16,801 nucleotides of DNA from DATFKA01 sp042095835 (lineage in GTDB: Bacteria; Bacteroidota; Bacteroidia; Chitinophagales; Saprospiraceae), in NCBI GenBank assembly GCA_042095835.1, contig JBELML010000139.1, positions 1 to 16,801 on the forward strand. Direction: 5' to 3'. The translations under genes were made by a program, and so were the position numbers. Positions 1 to 8,847 of the stretch are shown here, piece by piece (within the stretch, counting starts at the first letter, position 1; every line of letters starts with the position of its first letter). The notes under the pieces were generated by a model. The model was not told the origin of the DNA and made no database searches. It saw only the letters and a program-made list of their open reading frames with translations.

Positions 1-97
1 TTAGCCTCAAAATACTGTTTTCTCGCCTGCAACAGAAAACCTTAGACAACTTCATAAAATATGGAAAATTAATTTACTTAAGTGAAACAATAAGCCC

Positions 98-3000
98 TTA
101 ACTTTTTGGAAGTTTGCGTTTGACACCGACGACCTTTTTGGCCTCGATCATTTCATTGAAAGTTTTGACTTTTGCATCCATTTCTTTTTCGATCTCTACT
201 TTCAAGTCCAACCAAGTCTGCTCGAGGTCATTCCATCGGCTATAAGCGGCCTGATTAGGTCGACCTTCTCTACCTCCTGAAATATAACCGTCTTGGCCAG
301 TGACGTAGTTATAAGTCTCCACTAATTGATTATCTAATTTTGGAGCGAAACGAATAGGATCTTGTCCACTCTTATTTTTGGTTTGCATCAATTGCTCCTC
401 GTAAGCCGTCAAGTCTTTCAATATTTTTTTACTTTCTTCTTTGATGGTTTCATCTTCAGATTGCTCTGACAACCATTTAATCTGTCCTTTAATGGACCGC
501 AGTTCTCCTATAGTCTCATGCACATCCGTAATGGCATTTCTAATGGAAAGTCCTATACGGAGCTGTTCTTCATAGTCCTCCATACTTATAGCTTCCTCTA
601 TACGTGGATCTTCTTTGACCACAATTTCTTGTGACATAGTATCACCTGCATAGATCATATCTAGTTGATAGGTTCCAGGAGGCGCTTTCACACCACCAGT
701 ATATCCCCAAATAATGGTGCCATCTACAAAAGTTGGTCCTTCGTAGGTTAAATCCCAAGTAATTCTGTGCATACCATCTTTGGCTTTCAAGATTGGTGTC
801 TTATGCTCCTTGGCTGTAGCGGTATCACTAGAAAAACGCTTAACCAGTCGTTGATCTTTGTCTTTGATTTCCAAAGTCAAGGCTTCCTCCTCTTTCTCAT
901 CTATGGCGTAATAAATAATCGCCCCGCTAGGCTTAGCTTCCGGGTTGAACTCCGTAAGGCCCCAAGCTCCTTTATCGTTGACTTTGTAAGCGGGCCTGGA
1001 AGGAAAGACATGGCTGCTAATTTTTCCTTGCAAATCCATGTACTCGTGTAGCGGTGAAATATCATCCATAATCCAGAACGAACGTCCTTGAGTACTCATG
1101 ATGATATCTTTCTGATGGATGCGCATATCCGTTATGGGCGTAATGGGCATATTGCTTTGGATAGATTGCCAGCTCGCGCCTTCATCAAAAGAAGCAAAAA
1201 TACCGAACTCTGTACCAGCGTAGAACAAGCCTTTGCGGTCAGGATCTTCTCTCGCTACCCTGACTGGATAATCGGCAGGAATACCATTTTTACCATCGGT
1301 AAGCAATGTCCAATTCTTTCCATAATTATTGGTCAGGAAGATATAAGGCCGAAAATCATCGAAGCGAAATTTTTGTACTGCCATCAGGGCTCTTCCAGGT
1401 ACGGTTGCTGATACGTCGATTTTATTGACGGTACCATATTGAGGCATATTCTTTGGTGTAATTTCTGTCCAAGTGGCGCCATCATCTTTGGTGATATGCA
1501 CTCTACCATCGTCTGTACCCGCCCAAATAATCTGATCGTTAATTGGGTCAGGAACAATTTCAAAGACCACATTATATATCTCGACACCAGTAATATCGTG
1601 ATTGATAGGTCCACCTGAATAATCTTGATGTTCTGCTGTATTGGTGGTTAAATCTGGGCTAATGACCTCAAACGTTTTGCCAGCATCTTTGGAGCGGTGG
1701 ATGTATTGAGAACCGTGGTAGATCACCTGACGATTATGAGGCGAAACAGCCATCGGAGAAACCCATTGAAAACGATATTTTAGATTCTTAGCCGCCTCTC
1801 CGAGCTGCAATTGAGGATAGGCCATAATATTTTCTACCTGATCTTTAGCCAAATCATATTTATCCATAACACCACCGTAGCAACCAGCATAAACCAATTC
1901 GGGATAATCTGGATGTAGAGCCACTGGGCCAGTTTCACAACCACCGATGGAGTACCAGTGCTGCTTGGCGTAGAGCGTATTATTAGAGGTCCAAGAAGGA
2001 ATGCTGATGGTGGTGTTATCTTGTTGTGCGCCATACAAGCGGTATGGAAAACCATTGTCTACTACCACTCCATATAATTCGGCGGTGGGTTGGTTGTAAT
2101 AGCTTGACCAGGTCTTACCTCCATTGAGACTCACCTGGGCTCCACCATCATTGGCAACAATCATAATATTAGGATCATTTGGATTGATCCAAAGATCGTG
2201 TACATCTCCATGAGGTACGGGGATATTGGTATAGGTTTTGCCAGCATCTACAGATCGGTACAAGCTGGTATTCAAAGCGTAGACCGTATTGGCATCTTTG
2301 GGATCAGCAACTACATGGGTGTAATACCAAGCTCTTTGACGCAGCTTGTTTTCATTATTGACTTTAGTCCAGGTTTTGCCGGCATTATCGGAGCGATAGA
2401 CACCACCTGCTGGTTCTGCTTCAATGATCGCCCAAACACGATCTGGATTCGCAGGAGAAACAGTGATCCCAATTTTGCCGGTAAGGCCCTGAGGAAGACC
2501 TCCTGCTAGTTTTTTCCAAGTATCGCCCCCGTCAGTACTTTTATAAATCCCTCCATCTTTTGATCCAGAAATCATGGACCAAGGTTTGCGTTCTGCACGC
2601 CACATTGCAGCGTATAGCTCTCTGGGGTTTTGAGGATTCAATGCTATGGTCATTGCTCCGGTGGAATCTGAAACCTGTAGGATAGCTTCCCAGTTTTGCC
2701 CACCATCTTTTGAGCGATAGACACCTCTTTCAGGATTAGATCCGAATATATGTCCAAGCGCAGCAACGTAGACCAAATTGGGGTCTTGTGGATGTACTCG
2801 AATCCTGCCGATTTGTCCAGCTTCGGGTAAACCCGAAAATGCCCAGGTTTTTCCTGCATCGAGTGATTTATAAATCCCTTTTCCACCTGAGGTATTTCCT
2901 CGAGGATCAGCAGACCCTGTACCAACATAAATTACATTAGGATCAGCATCGGCAATAGCGATTGATCCGATCGAACCTCCGAAGAAGCCATCTGTGATAT

Positions 3001-3250
3001 TATTCCAGTAGGTTCCAGCATCGGTAGTTTTCCAAACGCCGCCACCAGTGGTGCCCATCAGAAACTGGTAGGGTTTGTCAACAAAGCCAGCAACTGCGGT
3101 GGATCTTCCGCCACGGTAAGGCCCAACCATACGATATTTCAGACCTTGGACAATCTGGCTGTCTAACTTGATAGAGGATTGAGCGTATAAAGGTTGGTCG
3201 ATCTGAACCAAACTCAACAAAGCGAAAAGGAGCAAAAGTGTTTTCTTCAT
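98..3250 (-). CDS. Secreted Asp-box (BNR) beta-propeller protein, sortilin/VPS10-like, 1050 aa
   Basis: Residues 1-23 form a Sec signal peptide: Lys-Lys, a Leu-rich core and a probable SPase I site after LYA. The body is built of Asp-box repeats of the S-x-D-x-G-x-T-W type. About eleven are visible, near residues 75, 128, 179, 237, 286, 332, 373, 519, 586, 639 and 686 (for example YRSKDGGQNW, YRSDNAGKTW, HRSKDAGKTF). This indicates one or two many-bladed propellers like sortilin or Asp-box glycosidases. From about residue 730 the repeats stop, and a C-terminal part follows with a beta-sandwich-like stretch and a charged helical region (about 880-1050). The length fits the roughly 1000-residue family often labelled 'glycosyl hydrolase' in Bacteroidota. 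I see no defined catalytic residues, so enzymatic activity is unproven, and binding of a peptide or glycan in the periplasm or outside the cell is as likely. The gene is divergent from the aminotransferase gene, and no C-terminal sorting domain is obvious. Confidence 0.9.
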   Translation of the reverse strand: MKKTLLLLFALLSLVQIDQPLYAQSSIKLDSQIVQGLKYRMVGPYRGGRSTAVAGFVDKPYQFLMGTTGGGVWKTTDAGTYWNNITDGFFGGSIGSIAIADADPNVIYVGTGSADPRGNTSGGKGIYKSLDAGKTWAFSGLPEAGQIGRIRVHPQDPNLVYVAALGHIFGSNPERGVYRSKDGGQNWEAILQVSDSTGAMTIALNPQNPRELYAAMWRAERKPWSMISGSKDGGIYKSTDGGDTWKKLAGGLPQGLTGKIGITVSPANPDRVWAIIEAEPAGGVYRSDNAGKTWTKVNNENKLRQRAWYYTHVVADPKDANTVYALNTSLYRSVDAGKTYTNIPVPHGDVHDLWINPNDPNIMIVANDGGAQVSLNGGKTWSSYYNQPTAELYGVVVDNGFPYRLYGAQQDNTTISIPSWTSNNTLYAKQHWYSIGGCETGPVALHPDYPELVYAGCYGGVMDKYDLAKDQVENIMAYPQLQLGEAAKNLKYRFQWVSPMAVSPHNRQVIYHGSQYIHRSKDAGKTFEVISPDLTTNTAEHQDYSGGPINHDITGVEIYNVVFEIVPDPINDQIIWAGTDDGRVHITKDDGATWTEITPKNMPQYGTVNKIDVSATVPGRALMAVQKFRFDDFRPYIFLTNNYGKNWTLLTDGKNGIPADYPVRVAREDPDRKGLFYAGTEFGIFASFDEGASWQSIQSNMPITPITDMRIHQKDIIMSTQGRSFWIMDDISPLHEYMDLQGKISSHVFPSRPAYKVNDKGAWGLTEFNPEAKPSGAIIYYAIDEKEEEALTLEIKDKDQRLVKRFSSDTATAKEHKTPILKAKDGMHRITWDLTYEGPTFVDGTIIWGYTGGVKAPPGTYQLDMIYAGDTMSQEIVVKEDPRIEEAISMEDYEEQLRIGLSIRNAITDVHETIGELRSIKGQIKWLSEQSEDETIKEESKKILKDLTAYEEQLMQTKNKSGQDPIRFAPKLDNQLVETYNYVTGQDGYISGGREGRPNQAAYSRWNDLEQTWLDLKVEIEKEMDAKVKTFNEMIEAKKVVGVKRKLPKS

Positions 3251-3463
3251 TTTAATCCGAATTCAATACGGTGACTTAATAAAATGGGCATTAATTGTCA
3301 TAAAAAGTCTCATCAAAAGCTAATCACTCACCAAAAACAAGCTTTGGACAGAACACAATTAATCACCATAACTATTTATTTTACAACTATTTATAATCCT
3401 AATTCAAGCCTTGGATTAAACACAAGTTACAAACTTTAACTTCAGCAATAACAAGACTCCCCC

Positions 3464-3471
3464 TACATTTG
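3464..3471 (+). promoter_or_regulatory. Candidate -7 promoter box for the aminotransferase gene
   Basis: TACATTTG matches the Bacteroidota -7 consensus TAnnTTTG at all fixed positions and lies 52 bases before the ATG, giving a leader of about 45 bases. The -33 partner is poor: TTCA sits 19 bases upstream and TTTA 25 bases upstream, where TTTG would be expected. The rest of the 273-base divergent gap is AT-rich with no other strong signal. Confidence 0.45.
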
Positions 3472-3523
3472 GTTAAGAAGTACAAATTATAAAATATTTT
3501 CCAAAATAATTAAACACACCACT

Positions 3524-4702
3524 ATGGCCTTTTCTTCAATGAATAGACGTAATTGGATTCGCTCCGCAGGGTTAGTAACTGCAGGACTTGCCACGACTCC
3601 AAGCTTATTTGCAAATAAAGCTGCCAAGCAGCAAAGTTGGTACGCAGGTGTCCGCAGCTGGGAAAAGTCACTGGCTTTTACTCCCAAAATGGACGTATTG
3701 AAAGCTAGATTATTGGCTAATGAGAATCCATTCGGACCTTCTCCAATGGCAAAATTAGCGATCATGGAATCCGTTGGTTTAGGCAACAGGTATGGCCACG
3801 GCGATGCTGCCAAGTTGGTCGATATGCTAGCAGAAAAAGAGGGTGTGTCTAAGGAAAATATTCTTCTAGGCCCAGGTTCTACCGACATCCTAGAAAAGAC
3901 AGCGATTGTATTATTCCACAAAGGAGGTAATATCGTATCTGCCGATCCGGCCTATATGTCGCTTATAAAAACAGCACAAGCTTTTGATGCAGAATGGAGA
4001 AGTGTAGCATGTACCTCGGATTGGGCGCATGACCTTGAGGGAATGAAAAAAGCAATTGATGCAGATACTAAACTGGTCTATATCTGCAACCCTAACAATC
4101 CAACAGGCTCTATTACTGATGCCAAGAAATTATATGATTTCTGTAGCGAGGTTTCTGAAAAAGTGCCCATCTTTGTTGATGAAGCTTACTTAGAGTTTTT
4201 ACCACCTTCAGAGCAAAAGTCTATGGTAGACCTTGTACAGAAAGGTAAAAACATCATCGTAGCCAGAACCTTCTCCAAAATCCACGGTATGGCTGGCTTA
4301 AGAATGGGTTATGGTGTTGGAAATCCAGAATTGCTAGAAAAAATCAGCAATATGGTCCGTACTACAATGGGACTCAATGTGACTACCCTACGTGGAGCTA
4401 TGGCCAGTTTAAAAGATACTGCCTTCCAGGAAAATTCTAGAAAATGGACTACGGAAGCAAGAGAATATACATTTGAAGCACTCACTAGTTTAGGCTACGA
4501 TCCTATTCCTTCTTATACGAGTTTCATGCTCTTCCCTCTAGCGGATCAGACGGATGGCAAGGCATTTCTAGAGCAAATGTTTGATCACGGTATTGGCGTA
4601 AGATTCTTTGAAATACATGACAAACCCTATTGTCGAGTAAGTATGGGCACCTTAGACGAAATGTCCATGTTTATCGAAGGTTTCAAGAAAGTCGTTGGTT
4701 AA
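3524..4702 (+). CDS. Tat-exported PLP-dependent aminotransferase, HisC-like (class I/II), 392 aa
   Basis: This is a fold-type I PLP aminotransferase most like histidinol-phosphate aminotransferase. Visible motifs are LLANENPFGPSP (about 63-74), the cofactor-binding CNPNNPTG (188-195), FVDEAYLEF with Asp219 and Tyr222, the Schiff-base lysine K252 in ARTFSKIHGMAGLR with R260 after it, and the C-terminal substrate-binding Arg in CRVSMGT. The N terminus carries a twin-arginine signal (NRRNWIRSAG, then an Ala/Leu/Thr-rich stretch ending SLFA), so a folded, cofactor-loaded enzyme probably goes to the periplasm. A biosynthetic HisC should be cytoplasmic, and no his genes lie nearby, so the substrate is unknown and a role in histidine synthesis is unlikely. 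Met6 (3539) is an alternative start that keeps the Tat signal. A good -7 box lies upstream and a strong terminator downstream, suggesting a single-gene transcript. Confidence 0.88.
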   Translation: MAFSSMNRRNWIRSAGLVTAGLATTPSLFANKAAKQQSWYAGVRSWEKSLAFTPKMDVLKARLLANENPFGPSPMAKLAIMESVGLGNRYGHGDAAKLVDMLAEKEGVSKENILLGPGSTDILEKTAIVLFHKGGNIVSADPAYMSLIKTAQAFDAEWRSVACTSDWAHDLEGMKKAIDADTKLVYICNPNNPTGSITDAKKLYDFCSEVSEKVPIFVDEAYLEFLPPSEQKSMVDLVQKGKNIIVARTFSKIHGMAGLRMGYGVGNPELLEKISNMVRTTMGLNVTTLRGAMASLKDTAFQENSRKWTTEAREYTFEALTSLGYDPIPSYTSFMLFPLADQTDGKAFLEQMFDHGIGVRFFEIHDKPYCRVSMGTLDEMSMFIEGFKKVVG

Positions 4703-4761
4703 GAACCACCAAAAAAAGATCAAAAATTTTTAATTAATTATTTGGGAAATTAATGGTAGAT

Positions 4762-4795
4762 CATGGGGCAGTTTCTGACTGCCCTATGCTTTTTT
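4762..4795 (+). terminator. Rho-independent terminator after the aminotransferase gene
   Basis: CATGGGGCAGT and ACTGCCCTATG pair into an 11-bp stem with one G-T wobble around the loop TTCTG. A run of six T follows directly (4790-4795). It lies 60 bases after the aminotransferase stop codon and 30 bases before the permease start. Confidence 0.85.
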
Positions 4796-4824
4796 AATTT
4801 CCTGTTCGATAACAGATCCCATTC

Positions 4825-5961
4825 ATGAATCCGGCTATCCAGAAAACCATATCAATCTTTGTTTTGATTCTCATTGGCTTTCTACTGAAGAGTAAAATCA
4901 AAGGGAAGGACCAAATGAAAGGGATCAAAATATTGATTCTATCCATTGCCTTACCAGCGACCATCTTTGTGGCCTTGCTGAAGATTGAATTTGACTTAAC
5001 GCTGGTATATTTGCCTTTGGTTGCCCTAGCCCTGAATGGTATATTATTTCTAATTACTCGAGTAAGCCTCCCACTATTTGGTATAAAAAGAGATGGCCCA
5101 GAAGGAAAGACCATCACTTTACTGTTCCCTTCGCTTGCTCCTGGCTTATCTTGTTTTCCATTTTTAATTGAATATACACCAGATGATGCTTTAGCTTTTG
5201 CCGCATTAGCTGATGTGGGTAATAAAATCTTTGTACTGGTTATCCTTTACCTGATAGCCATGCGCTGGTATTTTAGCACCCAAAATATGAGCAAGCAATC
5301 GACAGGTGGCAAAGTCAAATCACTCGTGATTTCGCTATGCAAAGAGCCCGTCAACCTGGCTATTATTGTGGCTTTGACCATGCTCTATTTTGGTTGGAAT
5401 TTAAAATCTTTACCTCTATTCCTACAAGATCCTATCACTAAAATGAGTTTACTCATGACGCCGATGGTCTTGCTATTTATAGGAATGGCTGTAAAAGTAA
5501 ATTGGCGACAAATCAAAACGATAGGCAGCCTTTTGATTTATAGATCTGCTTGTGCCTTTCTTTTGAGCGGGCTTTTACTTTATCTCCTACCCTCCTCTAT
5601 TTCTTTTGCCATGTTGATTGTCATTGTGGCTTTCCCACAAAGTGCTGTTAGCTTTTGGCCCTATGCCCATATATCACTAGTCAATGATTTAGAGGTAGAA
5701 AAAGATAAAAAGACATTCAGTCCTGAATTGGCCTTAAATTTTCTGGCCATATCATTGCCTTTATCTAGTGTCATCATTTTGAGCATCTGTATTTTTCCTA
5801 GTTTTTTCATCAATGCGACCAATCTACTGGGCTTCGGCAGTTTATTCTTGTTGATTTTTATTCTACCTCGCTTAATGAATCTTTTTAGGATCAGTGCCCC
5901 GAGAATTACCAACTCTACTAACCATCTGAAGAAGATGCAGAAGGAGGTTGGATCAAGGTAG
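4825..5961 (+). CDS. AEC-family permease (auxin efflux carrier / membrane transport protein), 378 aa
   Basis: The protein is almost wholly hydrophobic, with about ten membrane-spanning stretches in two halves separated by a short hydrophilic loop around residues 150-170. It resembles the AEC (PF03547) family: an N-terminal helix ending GFLLKSKI, a first half with ILSIALPATIFVALLKIEF, and the Ala/Asp-rich segment AFAALADVGNKIFVLV. The family includes plant PIN-like carriers and bacterial malate or other organic-anion carriers, and the substrate cannot be read from sequence. At 378 residues it is somewhat longer than many bacterial members, and the C-terminal tail is basic. The start follows the aminotransferase terminator by only 30 bases, so its promoter must lie in or before the terminator, or it is expressed by read-through. 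The last 9 bases overlap the convergent phosphoesterase gene. Confidence 0.82.
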   Translation: MNPAIQKTISIFVLILIGFLLKSKIKGKDQMKGIKILILSIALPATIFVALLKIEFDLTLVYLPLVALALNGILFLITRVSLPLFGIKRDGPEGKTITLLFPSLAPGLSCFPFLIEYTPDDALAFAALADVGNKIFVLVILYLIAMRWYFSTQNMSKQSTGGKVKSLVISLCKEPVNLAIIVALTMLYFGWNLKSLPLFLQDPITKMSLLMTPMVLLFIGMAVKVNWRQIKTIGSLLIYRSACAFLLSGLLLYLLPSSISFAMLIVIVAFPQSAVSFWPYAHISLVNDLEVEKDKKTFSPELALNFLAISLPLSSVIILSICIFPSFFINATNLLGFGSLFLLIFILPRLMNLFRISAPRITNSTNHLKKMQKEVGSR

Positions 5962-8586
5962 CTTCAAGCCTTTTTTTGTCTCCAACAATTGGGGCCCTTT
6001 ACTAGTCTTTATCGAATAGGTACCTGACTTGGAGAATACGAATGGCTCGAAAGTTCCTTTTGGAGGTTTAAGTGCATAAAGCAATTCATTCCTTTCTTCC
6101 TGGTAGACCGCAACCAAGGTTTCTCCATCCACTTCAATAGGATCTAGATAGCCCACTCGTGTCCGGCCATAATTTTCTGTTTGTGAAATGGAGATTGGCC
6201 AGCCAGGGTATGGTTGGTTATCAGTGGTTTGACCAGGTGCCGCCCAACGCGGCCAAACGGCTACCTTCATTGACCGATTGGACAGGTCAAATTCGATGAT
6301 AGAATATCCAGGTGCTTTATCGAAAATACGGCTAGGTTCTCGGTCGATATCGTGTGGGTTAGCAATAGCTTTTACGGTGATTTTGTTTCCAAAGCCATCT
6401 TCATATTTTCCCGTATAGCGAGGAGCATTCTCAGGTGGACCATCCAAGCCGTAGGTAGCGGGGTACCATCTTCGCGGCCAAAGATTAGATACAGCAGGCG
6501 AGGAGATCCAATAGCCACCATCATCGTGTGTATCTACTCCATAGCGGCCGGTAGACCCCAAATGCTGATCACCTGTAAAATGTAAGGCAAAGGCTTTACG
6601 TATGGTCTTTATGGCTTTATTTCTTTTGTTTTGTGGCCAGCCGTTAGAATCAAAGTCTGCTACGGGGCGATCATCTTCTGGGTACTCCCCTACTTTATAT
6701 TTTGGAAGACTTGGAACAAATTTATCATGATAAATATCTGCCGGTAGCGTAGCCACATTACAAAAAGGTGACTGAGAAATAAGGGCTTTTAAATAAACCG
6801 ATTCGGACCAGTTATTTACCCAATTTTCTAAAAATTGCTCTTGTCGAGGCCCCAGCAATTCAGCATCTGGATGGTAGGCATCTGTCTTGGCATTCCAAGC
6901 TTTATTTTGGGGCCAACCGTTTTCAATTTCTGCTTCCGGAAGATATTGCTTTGGTGCTGATTTCCACTGTCGATCACCCAGGATTGCAAAGGAGACCCCC
7001 TTATAATCCATATTGGTATAATAAACGCTAATATCATTCTTGACTGGTGTAGGATCGTAGGGATCAGGTAAATGACCGGTTTGGGTACGATGCACCATAT
7101 TGACAAAATCAGGTCGTTCTTTATAACCACCATCATCTTGGCTATCATAGCCATATCCTAGTTCAATATTGGCTAATTTGCCTCCTTCTCCCCACAGGTT
7201 GCCGTGAAAGACGTCATGGTCATCTGGAATGATCACGGCAGGGCGGTCCTTCAAAAGCTGTCCAAAGGACCAGCCAAATACGTACCATTTTCTCAGATAA
7301 TCCAATTTACTTTTTCGCTCGACGCCGTAACCTCCTACCCGCTCATACAGCTGGTCGCCGTGAAAAACATATAGATCGACATCGTGGGCTTTGACATTAT
7401 CAACCAGATCTTGGTGGGGAAAACCGACATCATCTACACAAGACATAGAGGCTACTTTCAGGCGCTCATTAGCCACATTTGCTGGAATGATGCCGCTAAT
7501 TTCGTGTAAGGCTCCCTGCTCATCTGTATAGGTCACTTTATAATTATGCTCCCGGCTTTCATCCCATGCACTAATTTTAAAAAGCGCATTATTGCCTACT
7601 TCTGCAATGGTGGCTTCCTGTGCTACTGCTCCATCTACCCATAAAGTGGCTTTTCTATTTCCATTTCCAAGCGGCATAAACTGCGCACTCATTTTAAGTT
7701 GGCCATTAGATTGGGTGTGTTGTGCCCATAGCAAGGGTCCGTAGGTACGCTCAGGAAAAGAAGTCCATTTCTCTCCTTGGATTTGCCAATTAGAAAATTG
7801 AAAAAAAGTATTACCTCCGCGCTTTTTTCCTAATTCGGGAATTGCTCCAAACTTGGGTCGTGCTTGATCCAAAACAATAGCAGGAGCATCTACTTGGGAA
7901 CAGGTTAAAGCTACCAATCCATTTAACCAAGTCGCATGTATAGTTTGACTCATCGACTGTGATTCACCATTCTGGGGTGTATAGCTAAGCGTTGCCAGGA
8001 ATAAGCCATCTTCTTGGGGCTTGAATTTAGCCAACAAGCGTCCATTCTGAGCTACTACTGGGCCACGCGAAATCGTACTGTCTAAGGCACCAATGAAAAG
8101 CTGTCCATCTGTAGTTAAACCTAAAGAGACGCCTCTACCGTGGATGGCATCATCGCGGTAATCTCCAAAGCGTCCTCTGAGTCCGACCTGGAACCCTACC
8201 CATCCGGGTGTTTGAAGGTCACCGATTGCCTGGCCGTCGGTGCGGGCTTGATCGGCACTGCCCGTTTCTTCCTCAAGCGCTGTGGCATTAGACACACTAT
8301 TAAGGTCTACACTTAATTCGAAATCAGCCATTTGCGCATTTAGCTCATAAGTCAGCAGCACACAATTGCGGTCACCACCGGAGCCCACAACTTCTAGTTT
8401 ACCATCTTTTTGCTGCCAAGCTTGCAAAGGGTTCAGCCAGTAATCTCCACCGGCAAAATGCCGCTCTATGGAAGGATTCTCTGACCAGTTAGACTGATGC
8501 AGGACTTTATTTTCAGCAGTACAGCCTAGTAGTAGGGAAAGGAATAGGGATACAACAGATGATCTCATGCGCAAGGATTTGCCCAT
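5953..8586 (-). CDS. PhoD-like metallophosphoesterase lipoprotein with N-terminal lectin-like domain, 877 aa
   Basis: I start at the ATG at 8584-8586; the frame opens upstream at a TTG (8602-8604), and another ATG lies at 8566. The N terminus MGKSLRMRSSVVSLFLSLLLGC ends in a lipobox (LLGC, Cys22), so this is a lipoprotein. Residues about 40-275 look like a concanavalin/LamG-type beta-sandwich (FQVGLRGRFGDYR, NTFFQFSNWQI). A linker follows, then the PhoD-type phosphoesterase core with metal-ligand motifs SCVDD (382-386), HGDQ (409-412), PDDHD (about 454-458), LGDRQW (about 537-542) and GDQH (672-675). This pattern matches alkaline phosphatase D-like enzymes (PF09423), which hydrolyse phosphomono- or diesters at the cell surface. 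The substrate is unknown, and the lectin-like domain suggests glycan- or surface-bound phosphate. The 3' end overlaps the convergent permease gene by 9 bases, leaving no space for a terminator. Confidence 0.87.
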   Translation of the reverse strand: MGKSLRMRSSVVSLFLSLLLGCTAENKVLHQSNWSENPSIERHFAGGDYWLNPLQAWQQKDGKLEVVGSGGDRNCVLLTYELNAQMADFELSVDLNSVSNATALEEETGSADQARTDGQAIGDLQTPGWVGFQVGLRGRFGDYRDDAIHGRGVSLGLTTDGQLFIGALDSTISRGPVVAQNGRLLAKFKPQEDGLFLATLSYTPQNGESQSMSQTIHATWLNGLVALTCSQVDAPAIVLDQARPKFGAIPELGKKRGGNTFFQFSNWQIQGEKWTSFPERTYGPLLWAQHTQSNGQLKMSAQFMPLGNGNRKATLWVDGAVAQEATIAEVGNNALFKISAWDESREHNYKVTYTDEQGALHEISGIIPANVANERLKVASMSCVDDVGFPHQDLVDNVKAHDVDLYVFHGDQLYERVGGYGVERKSKLDYLRKWYVFGWSFGQLLKDRPAVIIPDDHDVFHGNLWGEGGKLANIELGYGYDSQDDGGYKERPDFVNMVHRTQTGHLPDPYDPTPVKNDISVYYTNMDYKGVSFAILGDRQWKSAPKQYLPEAEIENGWPQNKAWNAKTDAYHPDAELLGPRQEQFLENWVNNWSESVYLKALISQSPFCNVATLPADIYHDKFVPSLPKYKVGEYPEDDRPVADFDSNGWPQNKRNKAIKTIRKAFALHFTGDQHLGSTGRYGVDTHDDGGYWISSPAVSNLWPRRWYPATYGLDGPPENAPRYTGKYEDGFGNKITVKAIANPHDIDREPSRIFDKAPGYSIIEFDLSNRSMKVAVWPRWAAPGQTTDNQPYPGWPISISQTENYGRTRVGYLDPIEVDGETLVAVYQEERNELLYALKPPKGTFEPFVFSKSGTYSIKTSKGPQLLETKKGLKLP

Positions 8587-8690
8587 GAATTTAGAGAAAG
8601 GCAAGCACTTATTTTAAAGAGTTGGTTTAAAATTTATGCTTAAGTAACGATCAAAAATTAACTTATTGATTTGTGGCGGAATCTTTTATC

Positions 8691-8743
8691 CCAATTCTGC
8701 GTTAAAAAGCCTCGCTAATGCCCTGCATTAGCTGTGTTTTTTG
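8691..8743. repeat. Candidate dispersed intergenic repeat with long hairpin, copy 1
   Basis: The 15-mer CGTTAAAAAGCCTCG (8700-8714) occurs again, same orientation, at 16787-16801, with similar flanking bases (CCCAATTCTG here, CCCAGTTT there). It runs into a perfect 8-bp inverted repeat GCTAATGC/GCATTAGC (8714-8721 and 8725-8732), and the outer arms AAAAAGC and GTTTTTT pair further with two mismatches. The whole 8703-8743 segment can therefore fold as one long stem. No coding potential is visible. Confidence 0.5.
8704..8742 (-). terminator. Possible bidirectional terminator downstream of purL
   Basis: The 8-bp stem with a three-base loop is flanked by T-rich tracts on both strands. The minus strand reads GAGGCTTTTT after the stem, the plus strand TGTGTTTTTT. 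It sits about 115 bases past the purL stop codon. It is part of the candidate dispersed repeat, so termination may be a secondary use of the element. Confidence 0.4.
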
Positions 8744-8847
8744 CCTTGTCTTGAAAAAAAATCTTCTCGGCCAAAATGCCATACTTATTCTTTGTCCGTT
8801 ACTAACCTATCAGGAAAGGTAGAAATCATCAATGTAAATCTTAGCTC

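Noticed and set aside
17..40. GTTTTC/GAAAAC inverted repeat as terminator of the propeller gene
   Set aside because: The stem is only 6 bp and mostly A-T with a 12-base loop, and no proper T tract follows on the minus strand.
3487..3921. 144-codon minus-strand frame opposite the aminotransferase start
   Set aside because: It is wholly explained as the antisense of a well-supported gene; its sequence shows no domain.
8587..8604. TTG start for the phosphoesterase lipoprotein
   Set aside because: The ATG at 8584-8586 gives a complete lipoprotein signal with a typical basic N-terminal region, so the TTG is not needed.
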